Below are positions 1 through 9,268 of a DNA stretch of 64,000 nucleotides, one piece after another. Under the pieces are notes generated by a model. It was not told the origin of the DNA, made no database searches, and was given only the letters and a program-made list of their open reading frames with translations. Every line of letters begins with the position of its first letter. Position 1 is the first letter of the stretch. This stretch comes from CAZELM01 sp964512995 (GTDB taxonomy: Bacteria > CSSED10-310): assembly GCA_964512995.1 (NCBI GenBank), contig CAZELM010000002.1, positions 112,314 to 176,313 of the forward strand. The letters run 5' to 3'. The position numbers and the translations under genes were made by a program.

Positions 1-1107
1 ATCTGGATTGATGAGGAGAAAGTAGCTGAGATGCCGGATGATCAGGAGTCGATAAAATTCCATCGGCATTTATTACCCGGCCTCCACCATTTCACGCTTT
101 CTTCTCCCGCCATTCAAAATGGCGACCAGATATCGTTGATCTGGGAAACACCTCCAGATCCCAAAAAACGATACTCCACAGAACCCAGAGAACGATCCGT
201 GATACCGGCTCAACATCTCATTGTTCCGCCGATTCCGGAGTTAGCTCTTCCATCGAATACTCAAAAGCCAGCGGGATTCCAATATCAATTCGTCACAAAA
301 ACAAGCTATCGTAACGAGGCGATGAACCGTTTTTATGATCCCTCCATCGTGAAATGTCTACCCGATGGACGGATCATTGCCGCGAACTGGCACAATCGTG
401 TCATCATGGTATTGAGTGAACAAGGGGAACTGCAAACTATATGGGATCCCAATGTATTATCCGATCACCAATTTGATCTGCGCTATCGAATCGATATCAG
501 TGATGACCAGATGATTTATCTGATTGGGAGCCGTAACCAGGGGATGCTTGTATTCGATACTGATGGTAATTTGAAACGGAAAGTACCATTACCCTTGTCT
601 GTTCGGGATATCGCGTGCGCTCCTGAGGGTGACTGTTATCTGCTTGCTCCCAGCACGATATATCGGATTTCGGGACTCGACGGGCAGATCAAATTCTCCG
701 TTGATGTTCGAGGTCAAAATGAGGATGAGTTCTGGGAACCGGAAGCAATCACATCCGACAAAAATGGAAACATCTATCTATTTGATCCTCCCAATCGCAG
801 GCTTTTCATTTACGACAGTACCGGGAAATTCAATCGCTCCTTCCCCTTTCCATGCCCCATTGAAGATACGCTGGGATTAACGATCGATGGGAGAGGCAAC
901 ATTTATATACCGAATGTTATCCAGAATCGAGTATTTGTATTCAATCCAGAAGGCTGCTTGTTGACCGGAGATGAGCAGCACGAGTTTGATCCACTGGATT
1001 CACTCAAGGTTCCCCGTCCCCGCTATATTACATTTTCACCGGACTTGACAAAAATGTATATCGGCAACAGTGAATCCGGCATCTATATGTTTGAAAAAAT
1101 CTGGTGA
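1..1107 (+). CDS. NHL-type beta-propeller protein, 5' end cut by the window
   Basis: At least 368 codons are open in frame. The frame has no stop from base 1 to the first ATG at base 31, so the true start probably lies outside the window. About six propeller blades follow from roughly residue 95 to the end, each with the NHL pattern of a hydrophobic strand, D/N-G-x-I/V-Y, an N-R position and a D-x-x-G turn; GNIYIPNVIQNRVFVF is one blade. The first ~90 residues look non-repetitive. No membrane segment is visible. NHL propellers usually bind protein, glycan or RNA, and no catalytic residues are evident. The gene converges with the GT39-like gene on the other strand, whose operon carries two further propellers, so a shared role is possible but inferred. 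Confidence 0.75.
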   Translation: MWIDEEKVAEMPDDQESIKFHRHLLPGLHHFTLSSPAIQNGDQISLIWETPPDPKKRYSTEPRERSVIPAQHLIVPPIPELALPSNTQKPAGFQYQFVTKTSYRNEAMNRFYDPSIVKCLPDGRIIAANWHNRVIMVLSEQGELQTIWDPNVLSDHQFDLRYRIDISDDQMIYLIGSRNQGMLVFDTDGNLKRKVPLPLSVRDIACAPEGDCYLLAPSTIYRISGLDGQIKFSVDVRGQNEDEFWEPEAITSDKNGNIYLFDPPNRRLFIYDSTGKFNRSFPFPCPIEDTLGLTIDGRGNIYIPNVIQNRVFVFNPEGCLLTGDEQHEFDPLDSLKVPRPRYITFSPDLTKMYIGNSESGIYMFEKIW

Positions 1108-1132
1108 AACACCATAAGAACGATTCCATTCA

Positions 1133-3250
1133 TTATTGAGGCAACGGAATTTTGTATGATTGAAACAGCTCCACACCGGAATCATGATTCAGAAATTGCT
1201 CATCATATTTATATAATTCATGTTTCCCATCAGGAAAAATACTTCGCAAACTCTCCAATATCTGATTCCCGTTCTCATCGATTGGCAGCAGAAACAGTGT
1301 GCCAGATGAACCGGATCGCAAGGACGCACCACCACTGGCTGCATTCATCGGGGAATCCGATCCCGGGACACCATCTCGCAATACCGGCAGTTCATCCATC
1401 TTCTGGAAAAACTGAATTGGCAGATCCCTTTCCCCGGGCTGACGATATTGCCCGCAGACAATCCAGATTTTCTGTATCCGTGTATGCGGTTCAAAAAACA
1501 TGTAGGTGTAGTAAGACTGGATATTGTCACGAACGATTTCTGCAAGCCTTCTTTCGGGACCATTCCGGAGAACTTCAGACGCAATTGCATGGTATCGAAA
1601 CGTCGCAAAAGCAGTGGATGACGCGAGCAACATCAACAGAATTCCTGCGATCTGCAACGCATGCCGGTTTACTTTTGCGGGAATTGCTTTAAAATAGGAT
1701 GCACAAACCATAATGAAACTGGCTGCAATAATATAAATCGCCGGATTGGCGCACAGAATTCGACGTGGAGCAACCACTGCGGATGGAATGGTAGGTATTA
1801 TACCGCCGATGAACCATATCATGAGCAGAACGCATCGATAATCCCTGAATCGAGGCAGACACCAACTGATACCACCCAGGAGCGCGACACTCACAGGCCA
1901 CATCAGATATGCACCTTTTTTGGAGAACCACGCACACCCTTCGCCCTCCAGAAACAACCCTCTCAGGGTCAATGATGCATTCCTCAGGATTCGATCCCAT
2001 GCCTGAACCTGGTAATCCGGATGCTCCTCAATCTGGGTATTCAAAAGCTTCACCTTCTCCTTGAATCCAAAAATTCCGATTTTGGGAGAAATGATCAGTG
2101 TCAATAAAACTAAAAATATCACTCCACCGATGAAAACAGGGAACGATTTACGCTTTTGTGTTAACAGTGTATATAGCCAGAAGACAATCAGAATGAAGAC
2201 AATGAATTGTGCGATCACATAAAGAAAAAAGTCCACTGACAGAACGATGAGCGACAAAATGGTCCATGAAATCCGCTGTTCCCGAAGAGCCCGAACGACA
2301 CAATAAACCGATAACGTGACAAAAAGGATGGCAATGGCATGTTCAGTGCTGCTGTATCGGGAGTGCATGATATGCCATGGTGAAATGGCCATCAGAAACG
2401 ACGCCATAAAGCCAGTGTATGTGTTGAATAAATATTCCGCGAGAAGAAACAGAATCAGCACCGTCAATACACCTGTTATCGATGTCACTCCCCGTTGCAA
2501 TAGAAGGCTTGGCCACCAGATGCTGAATATGACCCAGTCAATCAGAATATTAGTACCTTGTTGGTGTGGCCCGAGCAGATAGTTTTTAACATGGCTCCAT
2601 GTCTGACTGAAGGCTATCGGATTCCGGATATCCCAGGAATAATCACGAGCCATCATCGCTGCTTCCATTCCCCATTCTGCGGTATGCTGCGCCTGACCTG
2701 CCGGAATCGTATCCAGTTTATACGCTCGAAAAATAAACGCGATGAGAAGCACTGCTGCCAGGAGCAACCGGCGGTTGATTTTTCCAATTGATTTGGATGA
2801 ATCCTGGCATCGTTTGTCGGGATTCAGTATGGAGGAAATGAACAGGCAGACAGAAGCGATACCTAGAACAACCGGAATGACTGAAAGCGGCTTCCATATA
2901 TACAGACATTGAGCCAGTATGCTCAGAAAAACCCCACTCCAGAGAAACATTCTCCCTGGTTTTCGATCCGCGGAAAATCGATTTTGAAATATAATCAGTA
3001 TCAGAAACAAAAGGCTGAAACTGATTATCTGGATGAAAGGGGATGCGTCGGTGAGTTGATAGATTGCCTCTCCCATTCTTATCAAGGGTTCTATAATTAC
3101 AGCCAACGACCCGAAAACCGGCTGCCTTGGGAATGGCACATTAGCCAGATAAGAGAGGTATTGGATGCAGGCAATGAAGCATAAACACCCGAGAATAATC
3201 TTTCCCGCCAATGGTCTTAGAATGTCTTTCATACACAGATTGAACATCAC
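1133..3250 (-). CDS. Polytopic GT39/ArnT-like glycosyltransferase
   Basis: 705 residues with about 12-14 hydrophobic helices. Four helices (about residues 10-140) precede a GT-C-like core that starts near residue 165 with the signature FRAYKLDTIPAG, which marks the first helix and loop of dolichyl-phosphate-mannose/ArnT-type transferases. These enzymes transfer a sugar from a polyprenyl phosphate on the outer face of the cytoplasmic membrane. The acidic pair that normally follows the loop (DE) is replaced here by AEWGME, so the catalytic acid is uncertain. The C-terminal ~140 residues form a soluble, presumably extracytoplasmic domain. ATG is preceded by GAGGAAGTG. The gene is last in the run of large membrane proteins, 126 bp after the giant fusion gene. 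The family is fairly sure; the substrate is unknown. Confidence 0.8.
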   Translation of the reverse strand: MMFNLCMKDILRPLAGKIILGCLCFIACIQYLSYLANVPFPRQPVFGSLAVIIEPLIRMGEAIYQLTDASPFIQIISFSLLFLILIIFQNRFSADRKPGRMFLWSGVFLSILAQCLYIWKPLSVIPVVLGIASVCLFISSILNPDKRCQDSSKSIGKINRRLLLAAVLLIAFIFRAYKLDTIPAGQAQHTAEWGMEAAMMARDYSWDIRNPIAFSQTWSHVKNYLLGPHQQGTNILIDWVIFSIWWPSLLLQRGVTSITGVLTVLILFLLAEYLFNTYTGFMASFLMAISPWHIMHSRYSSTEHAIAILFVTLSVYCVVRALREQRISWTILSLIVLSVDFFLYVIAQFIVFILIVFWLYTLLTQKRKSFPVFIGGVIFLVLLTLIISPKIGIFGFKEKVKLLNTQIEEHPDYQVQAWDRILRNASLTLRGLFLEGEGCAWFSKKGAYLMWPVSVALLGGISWCLPRFRDYRCVLLMIWFIGGIIPTIPSAVVAPRRILCANPAIYIIAASFIMVCASYFKAIPAKVNRHALQIAGILLMLLASSTAFATFRYHAIASEVLRNGPERRLAEIVRDNIQSYYTYMFFEPHTRIQKIWIVCGQYRQPGERDLPIQFFQKMDELPVLRDGVPGSDSPMNAASGGASLRSGSSGTLFLLPIDENGNQILESLRSIFPDGKHELYKYDEQFLNHDSGVELFQSYKIPLPQ

Positions 3251-3272
3251 TTCCTCGACACAATTTAAAACG

Positions 3273-3278
3273 ATTATA
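3273..3278 (-). promoter_or_regulatory. Possible -10 box (TATAAT) before the GT39-like gene
   Basis: A perfect TATAAT on the minus strand lies 23 bp upstream of the GT39-like ATG, in the 126-bp gap after the giant fusion gene. No good -35 box stands 17 bp further up, so this may be an independent promoter or chance in AT-rich DNA. Confidence 0.25.
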
Positions 3279-3376
3279 CGCCATCATCGTTCCATAACGT
3301 AAAATGTTTCTTTTTTTTATCGAAAAATATTTCCAATTGTATGGAAACGTAACGACGTCACTCCCAAATGAACAGA

Positions 3377-6300
3377 TTAAAAATCTGATTTGATCTTGAA
3401 GACACGATAGTGATGTGCGTCAATCACCAGGATATCGCCTGCTTTGTCCAGTGCCAGTCCCATAGGCAGAATGAATGGTTGACTGTCATCCGTTGCTGAT
3501 CGAAATGTCTTGATCAGATTCCCATCCGGATCATAGACAGCAACAAAACGTTTCGTTGGATCAGAGATCCAGATCCGGCCGGACTTATCAGCGACAACGT
3601 ATGGCTCAACAAAAACATCTCCTTCCCACCCATTGAATTTCCATTCTTTGATAAAGTTGCCGTTTGTGTCCAGTATCTGAACTCTGAAATTATGGGTATC
3701 CAGAATGATCAATTGATCATTGAAGACACAAATACCAATGGGAGTGTCAAACTCGCCGGGGCCTTTTCCCAATTTTCCGAAAATGGCGACTTCCTTCCCA
3801 TCATTCGTGTATTTGATGATCCGACCGTTGCCAGTATCTGCAAGGTAAACATATCCTTTGCCATCTGTCGCAATGCCTCTGGGATAGAAGTAGTTCCCCT
3901 GATCCGTTACCCATGTTTTAACAAACTCTCCGGTATGCGTAAATTTCTGGATTCGATTGTTGAATGTATCGGCAACATACACGCCATCGGCATCTACCGC
4001 AACGTCGCACAGGTCGTTGAACTGCCCGGGTTCACTCCCAGTCGTTCCCCAAGCCAAGATCCAGTTTCCATCCGGATCGAATTTCTGTATCCGATGGTTC
4101 CTGAAATCAGCGACATAAATGGTACCATCCGCATCCGTTGTCATCGATCGTGGTTCATCGAACATACCCCGGGACTCTCCCTGACCGCCCTGGAAAACGG
4201 TTCGGGGTGGCATATTTCGAATGGCTGCTGTTCGGGCTTCCTCTGCTTTCTCTGCCTCCTCCTTGCGGCGGACTGCTTCCTGTTCCAATCGTTCCTGGAG
4301 TTTGGCGAGGGCATCACTGTCTGCAGCGACCTTGGCAAAATCGACATTCAACCCATAATCATTGACCTTGTAGATGGTCACATCAGGATTAGCGTATGCT
4401 GGAGTCATATAATCCGTGAGTTCCGCGAACTTGCTGATACCGGCGTCGGAATACTCCGCTTTTTCTGTTTTGCCGACGTAAATATAATCAACCTGATATA
4501 ACCGGAGCAACTCCAATACTTCCGGGACATCCAGGCTTTCGTACATCGTCACGATATCCTGTTTCATCTTTCCGGTATTCCGCTGATATTCCCGCTGATC
4601 GACATGGCTCCACCATCCCAAAACACAGGGTAATCCCGTGTTGGCGGAGATCTTGGCGTATTTATAGAGATAATCCGCTCCAGATGCTTCCAGCAGCGTA
4701 GCATATCCTTTTACATTTTTATTCAGCCAGTCGACAGCGCGATATTCATTTTTCCATTCACCCTGCTTCATATATGCCCAACCGTCCAACGTGAGCGGCA
4801 GTTCCACTCGATTATACTCATCATGGTGTCTTCTGGCTCTGGGACCTTCAACGGTGAAAATCAAACTGCATCCGAGCAATACAATAAATATTGCATTCCA
4901 GACCCACCGGCTGAGCCGGCTCATTCTCTTGATAAATCTCGTTGGATGATCCGGAATACTGATCAATGATCGGTTGGCAAGAAAATAGGCAGATACAATG
5001 CCAAACAGGAACCACGCCTGGAGATAAAACTTGAAAATCGTGTTGAATCGGCGATGATCCCCTCCCTGATAAAAATCCTTGATGAAGAAAATCTCGCATC
5101 CTGCCGTGATCGCAAACGCCATCAAGGCCAGCAGCAGGACGAATACCTGATTGAGTGTCGGCTTTCCGGATAACAGAATATAAATGATCATTACACCAAC
5201 ACAAACACTCCAAAGGAATACGGCATAATCGATCTGGAGCGGGGGGATAAATCTGAAAATGGAATATACTCCAAGAAGACCGAAAAAGATCGCACCTCCA
5301 TAGACATAGATTCTGGTAATGGATCGCCCCTTCTGACGATTGACATGATACCACCACCGGATTACCTGAGTGGTAATAATAAACAAAAACAATCCGAACA
5401 TGGTGATAAATCCGTCCAGATTCGTTGTTTGCCGATGTTTCCAAAGAGTTCCGACACCCATACCCTTGCGAGAAAAATGCATCAGATATGGCAGATACAG
5501 CACGATCGCACCCACGACCAGAACAATACATGGAACAAGAAGCGTCCACAGGAATTGGACATTCTCTATCGACTCCGTCACGGCAAATCTGCTGAACGCA
5601 ATCATTCTTTCTTTGAACGATTTTCGAGGAATTGGAGGTATTGCTGATAGATCGGTAACGGGTGATATTTCTGTCGGCTCCAGACCGGCGACTTCCGGGT
5701 CCTTTCCGCCACATAACTCACGATCCTCATCCGACACCGATTCAGATGCTGCGTCCGTCAATGAATCCTGTGCATTTTCAGTATCAGAACCCGATTCTAG
5801 CTCCTCTTTGTTCAAAATCGATGATTCGGGATCCTCAATCGTCAATGATTCCTCTTCGATCTCCATTTTCTGGGAAACAATCGTATTATCAGAAGAAGCT
5901 GAGGCGAATTCTGCTTGCTTCGCATCTGACACAACGAGATGATCCGTCGGTTCCTCTTCCTTCGTCTGAATAAGATCCGATGAGTCGTCTGAGGACAATG
6001 TAACCTGAGGGATTATCCGTGTCTTCTGATTTTGGATATGTGCGATCGTTTCGACAGGTTCAGAATGGCTGATGGAGCCATAGTCCTTCTCCTGGAGATC
6101 ATCAGCTAGGATTTCTCCGGGAGTTGGTTGCTCCGATGCCGAATTTTCTGAAATATCATCCAGTTCCGGTTGTTCTGCCAGAGCATCCGTTTTGATGTCT
6201 GACGCCCTCGCCGATTCGGGAGATGTTTCTTGGGGAGCGGATTCATGCGGAATCTGCTGGGAAGCAGGTTTTGGGGGTTCGGCTGAAACGATGCGTTTAT

Positions 6301-9268
6301 CCCTGTGCTGGCGTGGTTCAAAAGCTGTAAACCACAGAGAAATCAGCAAAATGATTCCGATGTGAGTCGGGAAATCCCAACTGTTTGTCGGAATCAGAGA
6401 ACCAATCGAGACCAGCATCAGGAAAATGGTTGCATACCGTGTAAATCCAGTTCCGAACAGCGCTATTCCATTTTTCTTGTTTCTGAACAAAACCAGATGC
6501 AACGCAATGATAAACGATGAAATCATCGTAGCGATCGTATGCGCATGAAGATCCATGAAATTATAGGACCAAAACGGAAACTCATGGACAGTCGGATTGA
6601 TGAGTTCATGTGCTGACCTGAAAAAGCGGAAATGATTGGCCTGGCGTCCGAGATTGAGAAAAAGTCCGACAAAACTCTGGAACAGATTGGCCCAGTCTGC
6701 CAGTGCGGTATTTCGTGCAGCAGATGCCCAGATTCGAGCGTACTGAGCGATTCCATCCAGATTCCCGATAAGAATGGTTATCAGCACACTCATCATACCT
6801 GCCCAGATTCGCCGTGTCAGTGCGATGACGATCGAACAGACAGCCAGAGCGACCATGGTTGGTATGGTGATAAAGAAAAGATTATAGCCATAATCCGCGG
6901 TGACTCCAGCAAACTTCGTAATAAAAGCAGCCAGATAATGACCATAATAATAATAATTGATGCCTTCTCCCTGAATCCATGGATCGGCCGGGGGAAAATA
7001 ATCGGCACGGAGAACTGAATTGAGGAATCCAAAATCCATGGAGCTTTCACTCCAGTAAATATCCGGATTATAGGCTTTAAGAAGGGCGAAAATCGTAAAG
7101 ATACAGAAGAATAAAAGTTCATATCCAAGAATTGACCACCAGCGTTCTCTGAAAAACTGCTGAATCGCCTGTTTGCGTGATTGATAAATCATGTAATTGA
7201 TGAAAGCCAATGTCACTAGAACCAGGACGATCAGTGAATTACTGAATGGGAGTAGTTTCAGACTTGGAATCAACCACGCGAAATAACCAGCAATCATCAG
7301 ACCCGTGATTTTGGTCAACGGATAACCGCGGTGTTCAAACTGATGGAAAATCAGAAAAACGAATGGAAAAACAATTAATCCGAGGAGTTCGATGGTTAAG
7401 ATCCATCGCAGAACAGGCATATCGACCGAGCTTCCGACCTCGGAAACCGGGATAGCAGTCAGAATCTCCTCATATGTCAGATTACTGACATCTTTTGGAG
7501 GAGATACGAGATATGGAAGCAATTGTTCGCTGGATAAGTAGGTTTCTTTGACAAAAACATCGACTTTGGCGTGTTCATATACTCCAAAACTTTCATCAGC
7601 CAAGTCATCCCTGAATTTCATAGGTCCCAGGTGAGGTGGATTCGTGAATGATTTTACATAGCGATACCCGAGTCGCTCCGCAAACAACGCCCGATAAAAA
7701 TTGCTGCTGATCGGATACCGATCCGGGACTCGCAGTACGGAGCCATAATGCCGTTTGGATGCGAGGATAACGACATCACCCCATTCCAGGATTTGGGTCA
7801 TATTGCCGGCTTTTCGTGCATTGTCCGGCTCCTGATAGATCTCCAGTTTATCAAAATGGTAATCATCCGGCCGATTATTACCATTCGTTGAAACCGGCAA
7901 TGAATCATCCCAATTGCTTTCCAAAACGATATTGGAGCCTTTGGGGATATTCTCATATACCCAATCAGATGCTACGTGACGCGTATTGGGTTCCGTATAG
8001 ATGGCTGAAAACGCAATACTCCAGAATAATGCACCTCCTATGACAACAACATTCACAAGTCTGGCCCGGAAACGGCCGATGGTATGATGGAGGTCATGAA
8101 GCCAGCGAGCTGCTAGAATGGCGAAAACGGGAAACATGGGGAGCGTATACCGCAAAAATTTCACCTGGAAAGTGCTATTCAGGATGAAGAGCGGTATCAA
8201 CCATGCCAGCAGGATAAGATTCCCCGTGTCGGATCGCTTCCTGAAAACCCGGATAATACCCAAAGCAAAACCGATGTAAGCTGCGAGTCCGAGGGGCAGA
8301 CCCATCGACCAGAAAATCATGTTCCGGATGAGATACAAATAGGGTGTTGTATGGGCATACTGGATGGTGTAGGGAAGCGTGACAGCTCCCGTCACCATTC
8401 GCTTTTGTTCATTTACATCACTGTAGAATTTATCGAAGTCCAGGATCCAATAGGGCATACATGCCGTCATCACCACAACAGACAGCAATCCTGCTGCAAC
8501 CCAATGTGCCCAGGAGTTCCATCCTTTTCGCTTCCCATTGGCAACAGCGAGCACCTGAGCGAGAAAAAAGGCCAGATATATCGGACTGCTGCTGACCTTT
8601 GTCGCCATGGCCATACCGATGAACAAAGCAGAATAGTAGTAATCACGATTACGGTCACTCTGCACAATACGAACGATGAAGAGCAGTGCACACGTTATCA
8701 GAAATGTCTGAGGACCATCAACCACATAAAAATGGGATTGCTGGATCGATAGTACGGTGAAGGCAAACAAGGCTGCTGCGATCAATCCGATTTTACGATT
8801 GTATATCGTTTGAGCCAGATAGAAAATGACCAGGATCGTACATGCAGATAAAAATGCAGATACCGCTCGGCCTGTCAGAACCATGCTCTCGAAATTATTC
8901 ATTCTCGGGAAGGCTTCACGGATGGCGGATTTGACTTCCGGAGAAAAATCAATGGAAGTAAGCGCTCCAGAGATGCCTTTATTGATGATATCCAGTGAAA
9001 ACAGAATGCCTTTCAGAAAATACATCGGTAAGGAACCATACGCAAAGAATTTGGGATTGGGTTCCTGCCAACTCAAATCCGTCACTTGATACATGATCTG
9101 GCGTTCATCGGGATGGAAATAACTCGGGATTCCCCATTGGATGCCAAATAAACGAAACCCAAGGCCGGCGATGAAAATAACAGCGAGCAGCCAATTGCGT
9201 CCTTGCCGGTACTGTGTTTTGGTTTCTCCTCCCAGTGATTCCATACTACCAGCCTCCATCCTTATCAT
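3377..9268 (-). CDS. Giant fusion: GT39-like domain, Chlor_Arch_YYY (DUF2298) domain, coiled coil and NHL propeller
   Basis: 1963 residues. Residues ~25-650 form a GT-C/GT39-like membrane domain with the first-loop motif YFHPDERQ (HPDE at 52-55) and a soluble part at ~430-600. Residues ~650-1640 form a Chlor_Arch_YYY domain with the YYYxG hallmark in NYYYYGHY (about 770). It is interrupted at ~986-1206 by an acidic Ser/Glu/Asp-rich insert without membrane helices. A Lys/Glu/Ala-rich coiled coil (~1646-1683) leads to six NHL blades (~1690-1963) with motifs such as NHRIQKFDPDGNW. The GT domain should act on polyprenyl-phosphate sugars, the propeller probably lies outside the membrane, and the YYY domain has no known function. 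The gene overlaps the upstream YYY gene by ATGA. A start at 9244 has a better SD (GGAGG, 8 bp upstream) and would remove eight residues. Confidence 0.85.
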   Translation of the reverse strand: MIRMEAGSMESLGGETKTQYRQGRNWLLAVIFIAGLGFRLFGIQWGIPSYFHPDERQIMYQVTDLSWQEPNPKFFAYGSLPMYFLKGILFSLDIINKGISGALTSIDFSPEVKSAIREAFPRMNNFESMVLTGRAVSAFLSACTILVIFYLAQTIYNRKIGLIAAALFAFTVLSIQQSHFYVVDGPQTFLITCALLFIVRIVQSDRNRDYYYSALFIGMAMATKVSSSPIYLAFFLAQVLAVANGKRKGWNSWAHWVAAGLLSVVVMTACMPYWILDFDKFYSDVNEQKRMVTGAVTLPYTIQYAHTTPYLYLIRNMIFWSMGLPLGLAAYIGFALGIIRVFRKRSDTGNLILLAWLIPLFILNSTFQVKFLRYTLPMFPVFAILAARWLHDLHHTIGRFRARLVNVVVIGGALFWSIAFSAIYTEPNTRHVASDWVYENIPKGSNIVLESNWDDSLPVSTNGNNRPDDYHFDKLEIYQEPDNARKAGNMTQILEWGDVVILASKRHYGSVLRVPDRYPISSNFYRALFAERLGYRYVKSFTNPPHLGPMKFRDDLADESFGVYEHAKVDVFVKETYLSSEQLLPYLVSPPKDVSNLTYEEILTAIPVSEVGSSVDMPVLRWILTIELLGLIVFPFVFLIFHQFEHRGYPLTKITGLMIAGYFAWLIPSLKLLPFSNSLIVLVLVTLAFINYMIYQSRKQAIQQFFRERWWSILGYELLFFCIFTIFALLKAYNPDIYWSESSMDFGFLNSVLRADYFPPADPWIQGEGINYYYYGHYLAAFITKFAGVTADYGYNLFFITIPTMVALAVCSIVIALTRRIWAGMMSVLITILIGNLDGIAQYARIWASAARNTALADWANLFQSFVGLFLNLGRQANHFRFFRSAHELINPTVHEFPFWSYNFMDLHAHTIATMISSFIIALHLVLFRNKKNGIALFGTGFTRYATIFLMLVSIGSLIPTNSWDFPTHIGIILLISLWFTAFEPRQHRDKRIVSAEPPKPASQQIPHESAPQETSPESARASDIKTDALAEQPELDDISENSASEQPTPGEILADDLQEKDYGSISHSEPVETIAHIQNQKTRIIPQVTLSSDDSSDLIQTKEEEPTDHLVVSDAKQAEFASASSDNTIVSQKMEIEEESLTIEDPESSILNKEELESGSDTENAQDSLTDAASESVSDEDRELCGGKDPEVAGLEPTEISPVTDLSAIPPIPRKSFKERMIAFSRFAVTESIENVQFLWTLLVPCIVLVVGAIVLYLPYLMHFSRKGMGVGTLWKHRQTTNLDGFITMFGLFLFIITTQVIRWWYHVNRQKGRSITRIYVYGGAIFFGLLGVYSIFRFIPPLQIDYAVFLWSVCVGVMIIYILLSGKPTLNQVFVLLLALMAFAITAGCEIFFIKDFYQGGDHRRFNTIFKFYLQAWFLFGIVSAYFLANRSLISIPDHPTRFIKRMSRLSRWVWNAIFIVLLGCSLIFTVEGPRARRHHDEYNRVELPLTLDGWAYMKQGEWKNEYRAVDWLNKNVKGYATLLEASGADYLYKYAKISANTGLPCVLGWWSHVDQREYQRNTGKMKQDIVTMYESLDVPEVLELLRLYQVDYIYVGKTEKAEYSDAGISKFAELTDYMTPAYANPDVTIYKVNDYGLNVDFAKVAADSDALAKLQERLEQEAVRRKEEAEKAEEARTAAIRNMPPRTVFQGGQGESRGMFDEPRSMTTDADGTIYVADFRNHRIQKFDPDGNWILAWGTTGSEPGQFNDLCDVAVDADGVYVADTFNNRIQKFTHTGEFVKTWVTDQGNYFYPRGIATDGKGYVYLADTGNGRIIKYTNDGKEVAIFGKLGKGPGEFDTPIGICVFNDQLIILDTHNFRVQILDTNGNFIKEWKFNGWEGDVFVEPYVVADKSGRIWISDPTKRFVAVYDPDGNLIKTFRSATDDSQPFILPMGLALDKAGDILVIDAHHYRVFKIKSDF

